NCBI RefSeq assembly: GCF_002975405.1
Contig: NZ_PCPS01000005.1
Span: 1 to 64,000, forward strand
Reading direction: 5' to 3'
Length of the DNA stretch: 64,000 bases
DNA from: Arthrobacter sp. MYb229
GTDB taxonomy: Bacteria; Actinomycetota; Actinomycetes; Actinomycetales; Micrococcaceae
The position numbers were made by a program, and so were the translations under genes. Below, piece after piece: positions 10,232 through 19,386 of the stretch (position 1 is the stretch's first letter; each line of letters opens with the position of its first letter). The notes beneath the pieces were generated by a model. It was not told the origin of the DNA, made no database searches, and was given only the letters and a program-made list of their open reading frames with translations.

Positions 10232-10735
10232 TTAGCGTGGTTCGGCCAGCTGCAGGAAACGCCCGGCGACCTCCGCTGCTCCATCGGCGGCCCGGGTGAT
10301 GATCATGATGGTGTCGTCCCCGGCGATGCAGCCGAGGATGGAGGGCATCTGCGAGTGGTCGATGGCCAACGCGAGCAGGTTCGCGGCGCCCGGCGGGGTG
10401 CGCAATACGACGATGTTGCCCGAGGCTTCGGCGGTGACCAGCTGCTCCTGGCAGATCTTGGCCAGCCGCGCGTCGAGCACCTCCTGGGTGATGGCGGTCT
10501 TCGGGGAACGGTCCCCGCCCTCCTGGCGCACCGCGTAGATCAGCTGGCCGAGGTGGTCGCGGATGCGCACCGCCCCGATCTCCACCAGATCCCGGGACAG
10601 CGTGGCCTGGGTGACCTCCAGCCCGTCGTCCTTCAGCAGCCCGAGCAGCTCGGCCTGGCTTTTGACCGAATTGTTCCCCAGGAATGCGCGGATCCGCGCC
10701 TGGCGTGCGGTCTTGGTGCTTGGCTGGGCTCCCAT
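10232..10735 (-). CDS. argR: Arginine repressor
   Basis: Hexameric arginine-responsive repressor of the arg genes. 167 aa: N-terminal winged helix with the LSRDL recognition element, then the C-terminal oligomerisation and arginine-binding domain with PPGAANLLA and GCIAGDDTIM. Its ATG abuts the argF TAA with no gap, so it is the last gene of the argCJBDFR operon and very probably represses its own transcription through the operator in front of argC. Confidence 0.95.
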   Translation of the reverse strand: MGAQPSTKTARQARIRAFLGNNSVKSQAELLGLLKDDGLEVTQATLSRDLVEIGAVRIRDHLGQLIYAVRQEGGDRSPKTAITQEVLDARLAKICQEQLVTAEASGNIVVLRTPPGAANLLALAIDHSQMPSILGCIAGDDTIMIITRAADGAAEVAGRFLQLAEPR

Positions 10736-11695
10736 TTAAAGCTCGACCCGCTCGTCCGCGGCCAGCTCGGAGGCGACCATCAGCCAGGTCATGATGGCCT
10801 TCTGCGCGTGGACCCGGTTTTCGGCCTCGTCGAAGACCACCGACTGCGGGCCGTCGATCACCTCGGCGGAAATCTCGTAGCCGCGGTAGGCCGGCAGGCA
10901 GTGCAGCACGATGGCATCGGGCTTCGCCAGCTTCATGGCTTCGGTGGTCACCGAGTAGTCGGTGAACAGCTTCTGGCGCGTCGCCTTCTCGGCTTCCTGC
11001 CCCATGGAGACCCAGGTGTCGGTGACCACCACGTCCGCGTCGGCCAGCGCGGCGGCCGCGTCGGTGGTGATCATGATCGACGCGCCGGTCTGCTCGGCGC
11101 GGATTTCCGCGGCGGCGATGATCTCGGCGGACGGCAGGTAGCCTTCCGGGCCGGCGATGCGCACGTGCATGCCGGCGGTGACCCCGGCCAGCAGGTAGGA
11201 GTTGGCCATATTGTTCGCCGCGTCGCCCAGGTAGACCATGCTCAGACCCTGGGTCTTGCCCTTGTGCTCGCGCACGGTGAGCAGGTCGGCGAGCAGCTGG
11301 CAGGGGTGGTAGTCATCGGAGAGCGCGTTGATCACCGGCACCGCGGAGTTCGCCGCCATTTCCTCCAAGCCGGACTGCGCGTAGGTGCGCCAGACGATGG
11401 TGGAGACCATGCGCTGAAGCACCTTGGCCGAGTCCGCGATGGATTCCTTGTGGCCCAGCTGCGATTCGCCGGAGTTGATGATCAGCGGGGAGCCGCCGAG
11501 CTCGGCGATGCCCGCGTGGAAGGAGACGCGGGTACGGGTGGAAGTCTTGTCGAAAAACACCGCGACGGTTTGCGGGCCGGCGTAGGGCCGGTAGCCGTAT
11601 TTGTCGGCCTTCATCTTAGCGGCGAGGTCCAGGACCTTGGACTGCTCGGCGGGGCTCAGGTCGAGGTCGGTCAAGAAGTGGCGGGTAGCGCTCAT
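10736..11695 (-). CDS. argF: Ornithine carbamoyltransferase
   Basis: Makes citrulline from ornithine and carbamoyl phosphate. 319 aa. The carbamoyl-phosphate loop STRTRVSF (near residue 51) and the HCLPAYRG ornithine-binding motif (near 265) are intact, placing it with anabolic OTCases. ATG 11695 has AAAGGA upstream. It follows argD after a 45-bp gap and abuts argR, as in other Micrococcaceae. Confidence 0.96.
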   Translation of the reverse strand: MSATRHFLTDLDLSPAEQSKVLDLAAKMKADKYGYRPYAGPQTVAVFFDKTSTRTRVSFHAGIAELGGSPLIINSGESQLGHKESIADSAKVLQRMVSTIVWRTYAQSGLEEMAANSAVPVINALSDDYHPCQLLADLLTVREHKGKTQGLSMVYLGDAANNMANSYLLAGVTAGMHVRIAGPEGYLPSAEIIAAAEIRAEQTGASIMITTDAAAALADADVVVTDTWVSMGQEAEKATRQKLFTDYSVTTEAMKLAKPDAIVLHCLPAYRGYEISAEVIDGPQSVVFDEAENRVHAQKAIMTWLMVASELAADERVEL

Positions 11696-11740
11696 GAATC
11701 GGTTCCTTTTGCTTCCGGTGGTGCCGGGAAAATGTGTGGG

Positions 11741-12991
11741 CTAGGCGGCGGTGGCCGCGGTCAGCAGCGCCGGCAGGGCGGCGAGGAAGGTGCCCAGCTG
11801 CTCGCGGGTGATGATCAGCGGCGGGGCCAGGCGGATGGTGGACTCGTCCGTGGCGTTCACGATGAACCCCGCATCCAGCGCGGCGCCAACCAGCTTCGGC
11901 GCCGAACCATCCATCAGCTCGAAGGCGGTGAGCAGGCCGCGGCCGCGGACCTCCCCCACCCCGTCGATGCCGGCCAGTTCGGCGCGCAGCCAGTTCCCGG
12001 TTTCGCGCACATGGCCCAGCAGCTTCTGATTTTCGATGGTGTGGATGACCGCGAGCCCGGCGGCGCAGGCCACCGGGTTGCCGCCGAAGGTGGTGCCGTG
12101 GTCCCCCGGGGTCAGCCAGGCGGTGTTCTGCTGCCCGAAGACGATCATCGCCCCGATCGGGAAGCCGCCGCCCAGGCCCTTGGCCAGGGTCATCACATCG
12201 GGGATCACGCCGGTGGAGGCGAAGAACTCGCCGGTGCGCCCCATGCCGGTCTGCACCTCGTCGAAGACCAGCAGGGCCCCGGCCGCGGTGGTGATCTCGC
12301 GGGCCGCGCGCAGGTACTCGGCGCCCAGCTCGCGCACCCCGGCCTCGCCCTGGATGGGCTCGATGAATACCGCGGCCACGGTTTCGTCCACCGCGGCGCG
12401 CAGCGCGGCCTCGTCTCCGGCCGGAATCCAGCTGACGTTGCCCGGCAGCGGAGCAAAGGGAGCGCGGTACTTCTCCTTGTAGGTCAGCGACAGGGCGCCG
12501 AGGGTGCGGCCGTGGAAGGCGTGCTCCAGGGCGATCACCTTGGTGCGCGGGACCGCCGCGGTGCCGGTGTTCCGGCGGGTGAGCTTCAGCGCCGCCTCGT
12601 TCGCCTCGGTGCCGGAGTTCGCGAAGAACACCTTCGAGCCTTCCGGGGCGGCCGAAATTTCGAGCAGCTTCTCGGCCAGCGCGATCTGCGTCGGGGAGCT
12701 GAAGAAGTTCGACACGTGGCCCAAGGTCGCCAGCTGGCTGGTGATCACGGAAGTCAGCAGCGGGTTCGCGTGGCCCAGGGTGTTCACCGCGATGCCGCCG
12801 AGCAGATCCAGGTACTGGTTGCCGTCGGCGTCCCAGACATGGCAGCCGGCCCCGCGCACGAGCACCCGCGACGGGGCGCCGAACACGCCGAGCAGCGACT
12901 TGGCGTAGCGGGCGGAGAGATCCGCGCCGTGCAGCGCGGAGAGTTCGTTGGCCTCGTTCAGCGCGCCGGTGGCGCGCAGTTCCTGACTCAC
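11741..12991 (-). CDS. argD: Acetylornithine aminotransferase
   Basis: Class III PLP-dependent aminotransferase converting N-acetylglutamate semialdehyde to N-acetylornithine. 416 aa. PLP site features are visible: [13 protein letters not shown] with the cofactor Asp, and [14 protein letters not shown] with the Schiff-base Lys. The start is a GTG that overlaps the argB TGA by 4 nt (GTGA), so translation is coupled. It may also serve in lysine synthesis, as ArgD enzymes often accept succinyl-diaminopimelate; that is family knowledge, not visible here. Confidence 0.95.
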   Translation of the reverse strand: MSQELRATGALNEANELSALHGADLSARYAKSLLGVFGAPSRVLVRGAGCHVWDADGNQYLDLLGGIAVNTLGHANPLLTSVITSQLATLGHVSNFFSSPTQIALAEKLLEISAAPEGSKVFFANSGTEANEAALKLTRRNTGTAAVPRTKVIALEHAFHGRTLGALSLTYKEKYRAPFAPLPGNVSWIPAGDEAALRAAVDETVAAVFIEPIQGEAGVRELGAEYLRAAREITTAAGALLVFDEVQTGMGRTGEFFASTGVIPDVMTLAKGLGGGFPIGAMIVFGQQNTAWLTPGDHGTTFGGNPVACAAGLAVIHTIENQKLLGHVRETGNWLRAELAGIDGVGEVRGRGLLTAFELMDGSAPKLVGAALDAGFIVNATDESTIRLAPPLIITREQLGTFLAALPALLTAATAA

Positions 12992-13914
12992 TTGGATTCC
13001 TTAATCTGGGGTACCACCTGGGTGCCGATCCCGGCGGTGGTGAAAATTTCGAGCAGCATCGAGTGCGCCTCGCGGCCGTCGACGATATGCGCCTGGGGCA
13101 CTCCGGCGTCCACCGCCTTCAGGCAGGCACCCATCTTCGGGATCATGCCCGATTCCAGGGTGGGCAGCATGCTGCGCAGCTCCTCGTTGGTGATCGAGCT
13201 GATCAGCGAGGACTTGTCCGGCCAGGCGGCGTAGAGCCCCTCCACGTCGGTGAGGATCACCAGCTTGGCCGCGCCCAGCGCGGTGGCCAGCGCCGCGGCG
13301 GCGGTGTCGGCGTTGACGTTGAGGATCGCGCCGGTGGGATCGGCGTGCTCGTCGAACTCCGGGGCGACGGTGGAGATGACCGGGATCATTCCGGCTTTGA
13401 CCAGCGAATCCACCTGGTCGGTGCGCACCCGGGTGACCTCGCCGACCAGCCCGAGGTCAACCTCGACGCCGTCCACGGTGGTGCCGGTGCGCACCGCCTG
13501 CAAGGTGGCCCCGTCCTCCCCGGACATGCCCACCGAGTAGGGTCCATGCGAGTTGATCAGGCCCACCAGATCGCGCTGCACCTGGCCGGTGAGCACCATG
13601 CGCACCACATCCATCGCCTCCGGGGTGGTCACCCGCAGCCCGCCGCGGAATTCGGATTTGATGCCCAAGGTGTCGAGCATCTTGTTGATCTGCGGTCCGC
13701 CGCCGTGCACCACCACCGGGTTGATCCCGGCGTGGCGCAGGAACACGATGTCCTCGGCGAAGGCGCGGCGCAAGGACTCGTTGACCATCGCGTTGCCGCC
13801 GTATTTGATGACCATCGTGGTCCCGGCGAAACGCTGGATCCAGGGCAGCGCCTCGATGAGCGCTTCGGCCTTGGTGCGAGCGGCGCCGAGGTTGGTATGT
13901 GCTGTGTGCGGCAT
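12988..13914 (-). CDS. argB: Acetylglutamate kinase
   Basis: Phosphorylates N-acetylglutamate, the controlled second step of arginine synthesis. 308 aa, with the amino-acid kinase fold: VIKYGGNAM near residue 35 and [13 protein letters not shown] near 67, plus the nucleotide-binding LTDVEGLY near 214. CAGGAG lies before ATG 13914. The N-terminal extension ahead of the kinase core is the type seen in arginine-inhibitable enzymes, so feedback inhibition is likely. It overlaps argD by 4 nt. Confidence 0.95.
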   Translation of the reverse strand: MPHTAHTNLGAARTKAEALIEALPWIQRFAGTTMVIKYGGNAMVNESLRRAFAEDIVFLRHAGINPVVVHGGGPQINKMLDTLGIKSEFRGGLRVTTPEAMDVVRMVLTGQVQRDLVGLINSHGPYSVGMSGEDGATLQAVRTGTTVDGVEVDLGLVGEVTRVRTDQVDSLVKAGMIPVISTVAPEFDEHADPTGAILNVNADTAAAALATALGAAKLVILTDVEGLYAAWPDKSSLISSITNEELRSMLPTLESGMIPKMGACLKAVDAGVPQAHIVDGREAHSMLLEIFTTAGIGTQVVPQIKESK

Positions 13915-13940
13915 GGTGGGTTTGCTCCTGCGAAGGCGGC

Positions 13941-15140
13941 CTAGCTGGAGTAGGCGGAGTTTTCGTGGACGTAGTCGTGGGTCAGGTCGTTGGTGAGGAT
14001 CGTCGCCTCGATCGCCCCGGCGTTCAGGTCGATGTCGATGGTGACGAAGCGGTCTTCCAGCGAGATCAGATTGCGGTCCTCGCCGACGCCGCCGTTTTTG
14101 CAGACCATCACGCCGTTGATCGCCACGTTCAGCTCATCGGGTTCGAAGGCCGCGGCCGTGGTGCCGACCTCGGAGAGCACCCGGCCCCAGTTCGGGTCCT
14201 TGCCGAAGATCGCGGTCTTGACCAGGTTCGAACGGGACACCGCGCGGGAGACCTCCAAAGCGTCGGCCTCGGTGGCCGCGTTGTAGGTGCGCACCGCGAT
14301 GGTGTGTTGTGCACCTTCGGCATCGTCGATCAGCTTCGCGGCCAGCTCCTGGCACAGATCTGCCAGGGCGGCGGTGAATTCTTCCAAGTCCGGGGCGATG
14401 CCCGAGGCGCCGGAGGACATCAGCAGCACGGTGTCGTTGGTGGACATGCAGCCATCGGAGTCCGCCCGGTCAAAGCTCACCGCGGTGGCCGCGCGCAGGG
14501 CCTGGTCCAGCGCCTGGGGCTCGAGCACCGCATCGGTGGTGAGCACCACGAGCATGGTGGCCAGCGCCGGGGCGAGCATTCCCGCACCCTTGGCCATGCC
14601 GCCGATGCTATATCCGCTCACGCTGCGCGAGGCGATTTTCGGGACGGTGTCGGTGGTCATGATGCCGGCGGCGGCCGCATCGGCGGCTCCCTGGCCGTCG
14701 GCGAGCGCTCCGGCCGCCTGTTTCACCCCGGGCAGCAGCTTATCCATGGGCAGTTGCATGCCGATCAGCCCGGTGGAGGCCACCGCCACGTCGCCCGAAG
14801 AGAGGTTCAGCAGTTCGGCCACGTATTCGGCGGTGCGGTGCGTATTTCCGAATCCCTCGGCACCGGTGCAGGCGTTGGCGCCGCCGGAGTTCAGCACGAT
14901 CGCATCCACCCGGGCGTCCTTGATGATCTCCTTGGACCAGTGCACCGGGGCGGCGGCCACGCGGTTCGCGGTGAATACCGCGGCGGCGGTGAAGTCCGGG
15001 CCCAGGTTCTGCACCAGCACGACGTCGTTCTTGCCGGTGGATTTCAGGCCCGCGGGGACCCCTGAGGCCAGGAAGCCGGCCGGTGCGGTGACGCCGGCCA
15101 GTTCGGCCGGCGGAAAGGTGGGGGTGTGGGACAGGCTCAC
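13941..15140 (-). CDS. argJ: Bifunctional glutamate N-acetyltransferase / amino-acid acetyltransferase
   Basis: Recycles the acetyl group from N-acetylornithine to glutamate; bifunctional members also use acetyl-CoA. 399 aa. The autocleavage site is recognisable as LATML, with the new N-terminal Thr acting as nucleophile, and the oxyanion-hole STGLIG motif is present earlier. Ends in AYSS, close to the usual ArgJ C-terminus. GTG 15140 overlaps the argC stop by 4 nt (GTGA). The presence of argJ means the pathway is the cyclic one, which fits the absence of argA or argE here. Confidence 0.95.
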   Translation of the reverse strand: MSLSHTPTFPPAELAGVTAPAGFLASGVPAGLKSTGKNDVVLVQNLGPDFTAAAVFTANRVAAAPVHWSKEIIKDARVDAIVLNSGGANACTGAEGFGNTHRTAEYVAELLNLSSGDVAVASTGLIGMQLPMDKLLPGVKQAAGALADGQGAADAAAAGIMTTDTVPKIASRSVSGYSIGGMAKGAGMLAPALATMLVVLTTDAVLEPQALDQALRAATAVSFDRADSDGCMSTNDTVLLMSSGASGIAPDLEEFTAALADLCQELAAKLIDDAEGAQHTIAVRTYNAATEADALEVSRAVSRSNLVKTAIFGKDPNWGRVLSEVGTTAAAFEPDELNVAINGVMVCKNGGVGEDRNLISLEDRFVTIDIDLNAGAIEATILTNDLTHDYVHENSAYSS

Positions 15141-16168
15141 GGTGCGACTCCTTGCATCATCAATCCGGTGGTTTCGGGCAGGCCGAGGGCGATATTCATC
15201 GATTGCACCGCGGCGCCCGCGGTGCCCTTGGTGAGGTTATCCAGCGCGAGGGTGACGATCACTCGTCCGGCGTGCTCGTCGAGCGCCAGCTGCAGTTGCA
15301 CGTGGTTGCTCGCCTGCACCGCGCCGGTGGTCGGCCACTGGCCCTCGGGCAGCAGGTGCACAAATGGCTCGTTGGCGTAGGCCGATTCCCAGGCTGCGCG
15401 CAGCGCGTGCGCGGTGACTCCGGGCTTGATCCGCGCGGTGGCGGTGGTCAGGATGCCGCGCGGCATCGGCGCGAGGGTCGGGGTGAAGGATACGGTGACT
15501 TCCTCCCCGGCGAGCTTGGACAGGCCCTGCTCCATCTCGGGGATGTGGCGGTGGATGCCGCCGACGCCATAGGTGCTCATCGAGCCCATGGTTTCGCTGC
15601 CCAGCAAATGGGTTTTGGCGCTCTTTCCGGCTCCGGAGGTGCCCGAGGCGGAGACGATGACCACGTCCTTGGCCTCCAACAGGCCCGCGCCGTAGCCCGG
15701 GGCGAGGGCCAATTGGCCGCCGGTCGGGTAGCAGCCGGGGACGGCCACGCGCTTGGTGCCGATCAGTTGTTCGCGTTGGCCGGGCAGTTCGGGCAGCCCG
15801 TAGGGCCAGGATCCGGCATGCGGCGAACCGTAGAATTTCTCCCAGGCGGCGGCGGATTCCAGTCGGTGGTCTGCCCCGGCGTCGATGACCAGGGTGGATT
15901 CGGGCAGGGCCGCGGCGACCGCGGCGCTCGCGCCATGCGGAAGGGCGAGGAAGACCACGTCGTGCCCGGCCAGGTTTTCCACGGTGGTCTCCACGAGCAC
16001 GCGCTCGGCCAGGGAGTGCAGATGCGGGGCGACGCCGCCCAAGCGCAGCCCGGCCTGGGAGTGCGCGGTGATCGCACCGATCTCTACCTGTGGGTGGTTG
16101 GCCAAAATTCGAAGGACCTCGCCGCCGGCGTATCCGCTGGCGCCGGAGACAGCAACTGAAATCGTCAT
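15137..16168 (-). CDS. argC: N-acetyl-gamma-glutamyl-phosphate reductase
   Basis: NADPH-dependent reductase for the third step of arginine synthesis. 343 aa. N-terminal [12 protein letters not shown] nucleotide-binding motif; catalytic Cys in [10 protein letters not shown] (near residue 145). It is the first gene of the argCJBDFR operon. ATG 16168 has TAGAGT 6 nt upstream; GAGG lies only 2 nt from the start, too close for a normal ribosome site, so leaderless initiation is likely. ARG-box-like repeats lie just behind the promoter. Confidence 0.96.
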   Translation of the reverse strand: MTISVAVSGASGYAGGEVLRILANHPQVEIGAITAHSQAGLRLGGVAPHLHSLAERVLVETTVENLAGHDVVFLALPHGASAAVAAALPESTLVIDAGADHRLESAAAWEKFYGSPHAGSWPYGLPELPGQREQLIGTKRVAVPGCYPTGGQLALAPGYGAGLLEAKDVVIVSASGTSGAGKSAKTHLLGSETMGSMSTYGVGGIHRHIPEMEQGLSKLAGEEVTVSFTPTLAPMPRGILTTATARIKPGVTAHALRAAWESAYANEPFVHLLPEGQWPTTGAVQASNHVQLQLALDEHAGRVIVTLALDNLTKGTAGAAVQSMNIALGLPETTGLMMQGVAP

Positions 16169-16174
16169 GACCTC

Positions 16175-16180
16175 ACTCTA
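16175..16180 (-). promoter_or_regulatory. -10 element of the arg operon
   Basis: TAGAGT on the minus strand, 6 nt before the argC ATG. The -35 region (about 16197-16204) falls inside the candidate operator, so ArgR binding would block polymerase. Confidence 0.55.
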
Positions 16181-16187
16181 CAACTGG

Positions 16188-16217
16188 TTATGCATCAAAC
16201 CTAATAAATATGCATAA
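16188..16217. promoter_or_regulatory. Candidate ARG boxes (ArgR operator) upstream of argC
   Basis: TTATGCAT (16188-16195) and ATGCATAA (16210-16217) form a perfect inverted repeat around an A/T-rich core, with a further TGCATAAATA stretch. This resembles the TGCATAA-type half-sites of actinobacterial ARG boxes. The region covers the expected -35 of argC and sits in the gap shared with the divergent quinone oxidoreductase gene. Confidence 0.6.
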
Positions 16218-16338
16218 ATAGTTCGTCATTTACGCAACCCGGGGCTGCCACCCACCCGGCTCACACCCTTCAGTCCTAGACTGGTTACCAGGAGCCGTCA
16301 GCAATATGGCATAGGGACAAAGATTGGAAGCGCATCGC

Positions 16339-17307
16339 ATGAATCAGCAGAGCATACTCGTCTCCCACGCAGGTGGGCCCGAAGTTTTGGAGCTCGGCGA
16401 AACCCCAATCCCTGCCCCGGGCGCAGGGCAGGTGCTCGTCAAAGTCGAGGCCGCCGGCGTGAACTTCATCGAAACCTATCAGCGCTCGGGAGTCTACGCC
16501 GTGGACTATCCGTTCACCCCGGGCAGCGAATTCTCCGGCACCGTCACCCAGGTCGGCGAGAACGTGCGCCATTTGAAGGTCGGCGACCGGGTCGCCACCT
16601 CCAGCGGCACCAAGGGCTACGCCCAGTACGCCGTGGTCGGCGAGACCGAGCTGGGCAAGGTGCCCGACAAGGTCGACCTGCGATTGGCCGCGGCGCTCCC
16701 CCTGCAGGGCATGACCTCGCACTATCTGACGCATTCGAGCTATCTGGTGCATTCGGGCGATGTCATCCTCAGCTACGCCGGCGCCGGCGGAGTGGGACTG
16801 CTGCTCACGCAGATCTTGAAGATGAAGGGCGCCACCGTCATCACCACCGCTTCCACCCAGGAGAAGAAGGACCTGGCCCGCGCCGCCGGAGCCGACTACG
16901 TGGTGGATTATGACCAGGTCGAAGCCACCGTGGACAAGGTCACCGGCGGAGTGGGCGTGCACGCGGTCTACGACGGCATCGGCAAGGACACGTTCGAAAC
17001 CTCGCTGAAGGTACTCAAGCGCCGCGGCACGCTGGTGCTCTTCGGCGGGGCCAGCGGCCAGGTTCCGCCCTTCGACCTGCAGCGGCTGAATGCGGCCGGG
17101 TCGCTGACCGTGACCCGGCCGAAGCTCTCGGACTTCCTGGCCACGGACGAGGAACGCGCATGGCGCTTCGGCGACGTCTTAGGCTGGGCCGCCAGCGGGG
17201 ACTTGGATGTCCGCGTCGGGCAGAAATTCGCGCTGGCCGACGCGAGCAAGGCGCATAGTGCGTTGGAATCGCGCAAAACCACCGGCAAGGTGCTACTCGT
17301 ACCCTAA
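16339..17307 (+). CDS. Quinone oxidoreductase (zinc-free MDR family)
   Basis: NADPH-dependent quinone reductase-like member of the medium-chain dehydrogenase family, 322 aa. It lacks the zinc-binding cysteines of alcohol dehydrogenases and has the NADPH-binding AGAGGVGLLLTQ motif near residue 149. The N-terminal GroES-like domain has GVNFIETYQRSG, typical of Qor. ATG 16339 is preceded by GGAAG at 8 nt; a TTG five codons upstream is less likely. It faces away from argC and shares its promoter gap. The physiological quinone or alkenal substrate is not evident. Confidence 0.85.
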   Translation: MNQQSILVSHAGGPEVLELGETPIPAPGAGQVLVKVEAAGVNFIETYQRSGVYAVDYPFTPGSEFSGTVTQVGENVRHLKVGDRVATSSGTKGYAQYAVVGETELGKVPDKVDLRLAAALPLQGMTSHYLTHSSYLVHSGDVILSYAGAGGVGLLLTQILKMKGATVITTASTQEKKDLARAAGADYVVDYDQVEATVDKVTGGVGVHAVYDGIGKDTFETSLKVLKRRGTLVLFGGASGQVPPFDLQRLNAAGSLTVTRPKLSDFLATDEERAWRFGDVLGWAASGDLDVRVGQKFALADASKAHSALESRKTTGKVLLVP

Positions 17308-17325
17308 CTCCCAGCCCCAGTTAGC

Positions 17326-17361
17326 TAATGCCTGCCACTGCACCTCAGCGGCGGGCATTAG
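17326..17361 (+). terminator. Terminator of the quinone oxidoreductase gene
   Basis: CTAATGCCTGCC and GGCGGGCATTAG form an 12-bp stem with one G-T pair, starting 18 bp beyond the stop codon. No long U-tract follows. The remaining gap to the next gene (to 17581) shows nothing else I can support. Confidence 0.55.
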
Positions 17362-17581
17362 TCGATTAATGAACTAGCGCTTTGAGCCAATAGCCACTGG
17401 CCCATGCCGCTGGCCGATTCCATCTTCTGGAACCACGGCAGCACTCCGGTTTCGAAATACGAGCCACGGTGAAGCGTCCTCTTCGCCAAGATTCCGCAGA
17501 CCATGCAGCCGGCGGAAAACCACCGATCTTCCGAGGGCCCGCAGCGAGCCGGGCCAGCCCAGATCCCCGGGAACCCAGAAT

Positions 17582-19069
17582 CTAGAATCGCGAGGATCCC
17601 CCGGCGCCGGAGAAGCTGCCGCCACCGGAATAGCCGTGGGAGACGCCCGAGGAGCTGGCGGCCTCCCGGGAGGTGTCCACCGCGTTGACCCCGGTGGCGT
17701 ACCCGGCGTTGTAGGAGTTCACCCGCCAGAACATCGAAGCCGGGTAGATCACATCGAGAATGGATCCCGAACGGCTCGCACCGGTGCTGTCGTAGCGGGA
17801 GTGGCGCAGCGCTTCGTGCATCTCCTGCTTCTCTTCGGCGCTCGACGCATAGACCTCGACCTGCGCGCTAGCGTAGGCATCGAGTCGTTCGGTGAGCTGG
17901 CTGCGCAGTTCGGACAACTTATCAAGGGCGGTATCCACATCGAGCTTTTCGGCCTTCAGCTCGTTGCCCAGATCTGCCACGGCGCGTTTTGCGGTGGCGG
18001 AGTAGGAATCCAATGCGGCGGCTTGTGCCTGCAGTTCTTCCGGCGCATCTTCGATCAGCGCGGGCAGCTCGGTCAGGTCTTCGAGCAAGGGTGCGGTTTG
18101 GCGGCGCCAGGCATCTTCCCACGCGGCACCGCGGGTGTAGAGGGCCGCGGCGTCGTTGATCGCATCGTCGGTGAGGTCCAGGGCCTGGGCGTTGGCGTGG
18201 AATTCCTTGGCGCGAGCCACCCCGGGGCTGCTTGAACGCAGCTTCTTGCTCGCCTGCGCCAGCTCTTGCTGCGTGGTGAAGCAAGCGCGGTAGGTGGCGG
18301 CAAAGTCGGCGAAGCGTCGTTCGAGTTCCGCGGCGTGGTGCGAGTCGCCAGGCAAGGTGCGCGCGGATAGTTCGGTGGCGTCCAAATCCATGGTCACATT
18401 GGTCAGGTGCGCGCTGCCCGATTCCAGCTGCTCGGCGAAGCTCTTTCGCCGCCCCGAACGCACCGCGAGCGCTATGCCGGTACCTCCGATGGCGCCCAGG
18501 CTCCCCAGCCCCACGGTCCAGCCGAGCGCCGGATGCCGATACCAGGGGCGGTTGATGATGTTCGCGCCGCGCGCGGCGACGGCGACAACTCCGTCGGTCC
18601 AGCGGGCCTGGTTAAAATCCTCGGAGCCCGCCTCATGGATCGAGCGCATCTGGGAGTCGGACACCTTGCGGTCCTCGCCGAAGTAGGTCCCGATCTGGCC
18701 ATCTCCAGGGCCCTCCACGGACAGCGTGATGATGAAGTATCCGTCGGCCCAGTAGTCACCGTAGTCCTCGGGGTCCGCCGAAATCCATTCGGGGTGCGCG
18801 CTGCGGGCGTGGCCTAGCGTCTGGCTGTTGATGTCATCCGCATACTGGCCTTCACGCGAATACACGGCGACCTTGGTGGGCTCGTTGAAGTCGATCTCGC
18901 CCACCGCATCGCGCAGCTTCTGCTCGTTGAGCACGTTGGCGGTGTCATCGATGGTGATCGAATCCAGGTTTATTCCCTCTGCCTGCGCCGCGGGCGGCAC
19001 GGCGAGGAACAGCAGCGTGGCGGCGGCCGCCGCGGCCAGTGCACGGCGTGGAGAATTTAGCTGGCGCAT
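17582..19069 (-). CDS. Secreted/membrane DUF5129 (TPM-like) protein
   Basis: A 495-aa exported protein. Residues 1-30 are a signal peptide ending near AQA-EG. Residues 31-150 resemble a TPM-type domain (DDTANVLNEQ, VAVYSREGQYADDIN). A hydrophobic segment near residue 180-205 (LGWTVGLGSLGAIGGTGIALAV) would anchor it, followed by a long A/E-rich probably coiled-coil cytoplasmic part and a Ser/Gly-rich tail (GYSGGGSFSGAGGSSRF) as in TPM proteins. Function is unknown; TPM proteins act in membrane or photosystem quality control in other bacteria. ATG 19069 has GAGAGGA upstream. Confidence 0.7.
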   Translation of the reverse strand: MRQLNSPRRALAAAAAATLLFLAVPPAAQAEGINLDSITIDDTANVLNEQKLRDAVGEIDFNEPTKVAVYSREGQYADDINSQTLGHARSAHPEWISADPEDYGDYWADGYFIITLSVEGPGDGQIGTYFGEDRKVSDSQMRSIHEAGSEDFNQARWTDGVVAVAARGANIINRPWYRHPALGWTVGLGSLGAIGGTGIALAVRSGRRKSFAEQLESGSAHLTNVTMDLDATELSARTLPGDSHHAAELERRFADFAATYRACFTTQQELAQASKKLRSSSPGVARAKEFHANAQALDLTDDAINDAAALYTRGAAWEDAWRRQTAPLLEDLTELPALIEDAPEELQAQAAALDSYSATAKRAVADLGNELKAEKLDVDTALDKLSELRSQLTERLDAYASAQVEVYASSAEEKQEMHEALRHSRYDSTGASRSGSILDVIYPASMFWRVNSYNAGYATGVNAVDTSREAASSSGVSHGYSGGGSFSGAGGSSRF

Positions 19070-19386
19070 GGAGAATTCCTCTCAGGCAGATGATGCGAAT
19101 TATTCCGAACGTTAGGCCAATAGCTCCATCCTAACGGCTGGAACGGGGTAGCCGCGCAGTCCGCGTGGCGCCGCGGCACGCTGCCAGGAGGAGCAGCGAT
19201 GTGATTCCAACGACCAATTGACCCTTCAACTTCCCGGTAGGCGGTCCGAGGGTATTTAATGGGTTCTGGACGCCGCAACGTCCGATCCCCTCCAGGATCC
19301 GTACCCCCTTTTCCGAGAGTTCACTCCCCCTGAGCGCTCGAACCACTTGTGCATGACACTTTAGTGAAGGGACGGATCCGCCAAGT
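19070..19386. other. Intergenic region between divergent DUF5129 and Pls/PosA genes
   Basis: About 317 bp with no supportable gene. It contains the DUF5129 ribosome site and an AGGGA stretch 14 nt before the synthetase start, farther than ideal. I could not choose promoter elements with confidence. Confidence 0.5.

Noticed and set aside
10172-13234. 1020-codon plus-strand frame opposite argR-argF-argD-argB
   Set aside because: It spans four well-supported genes on the other strand and shows only antisense-type composition.
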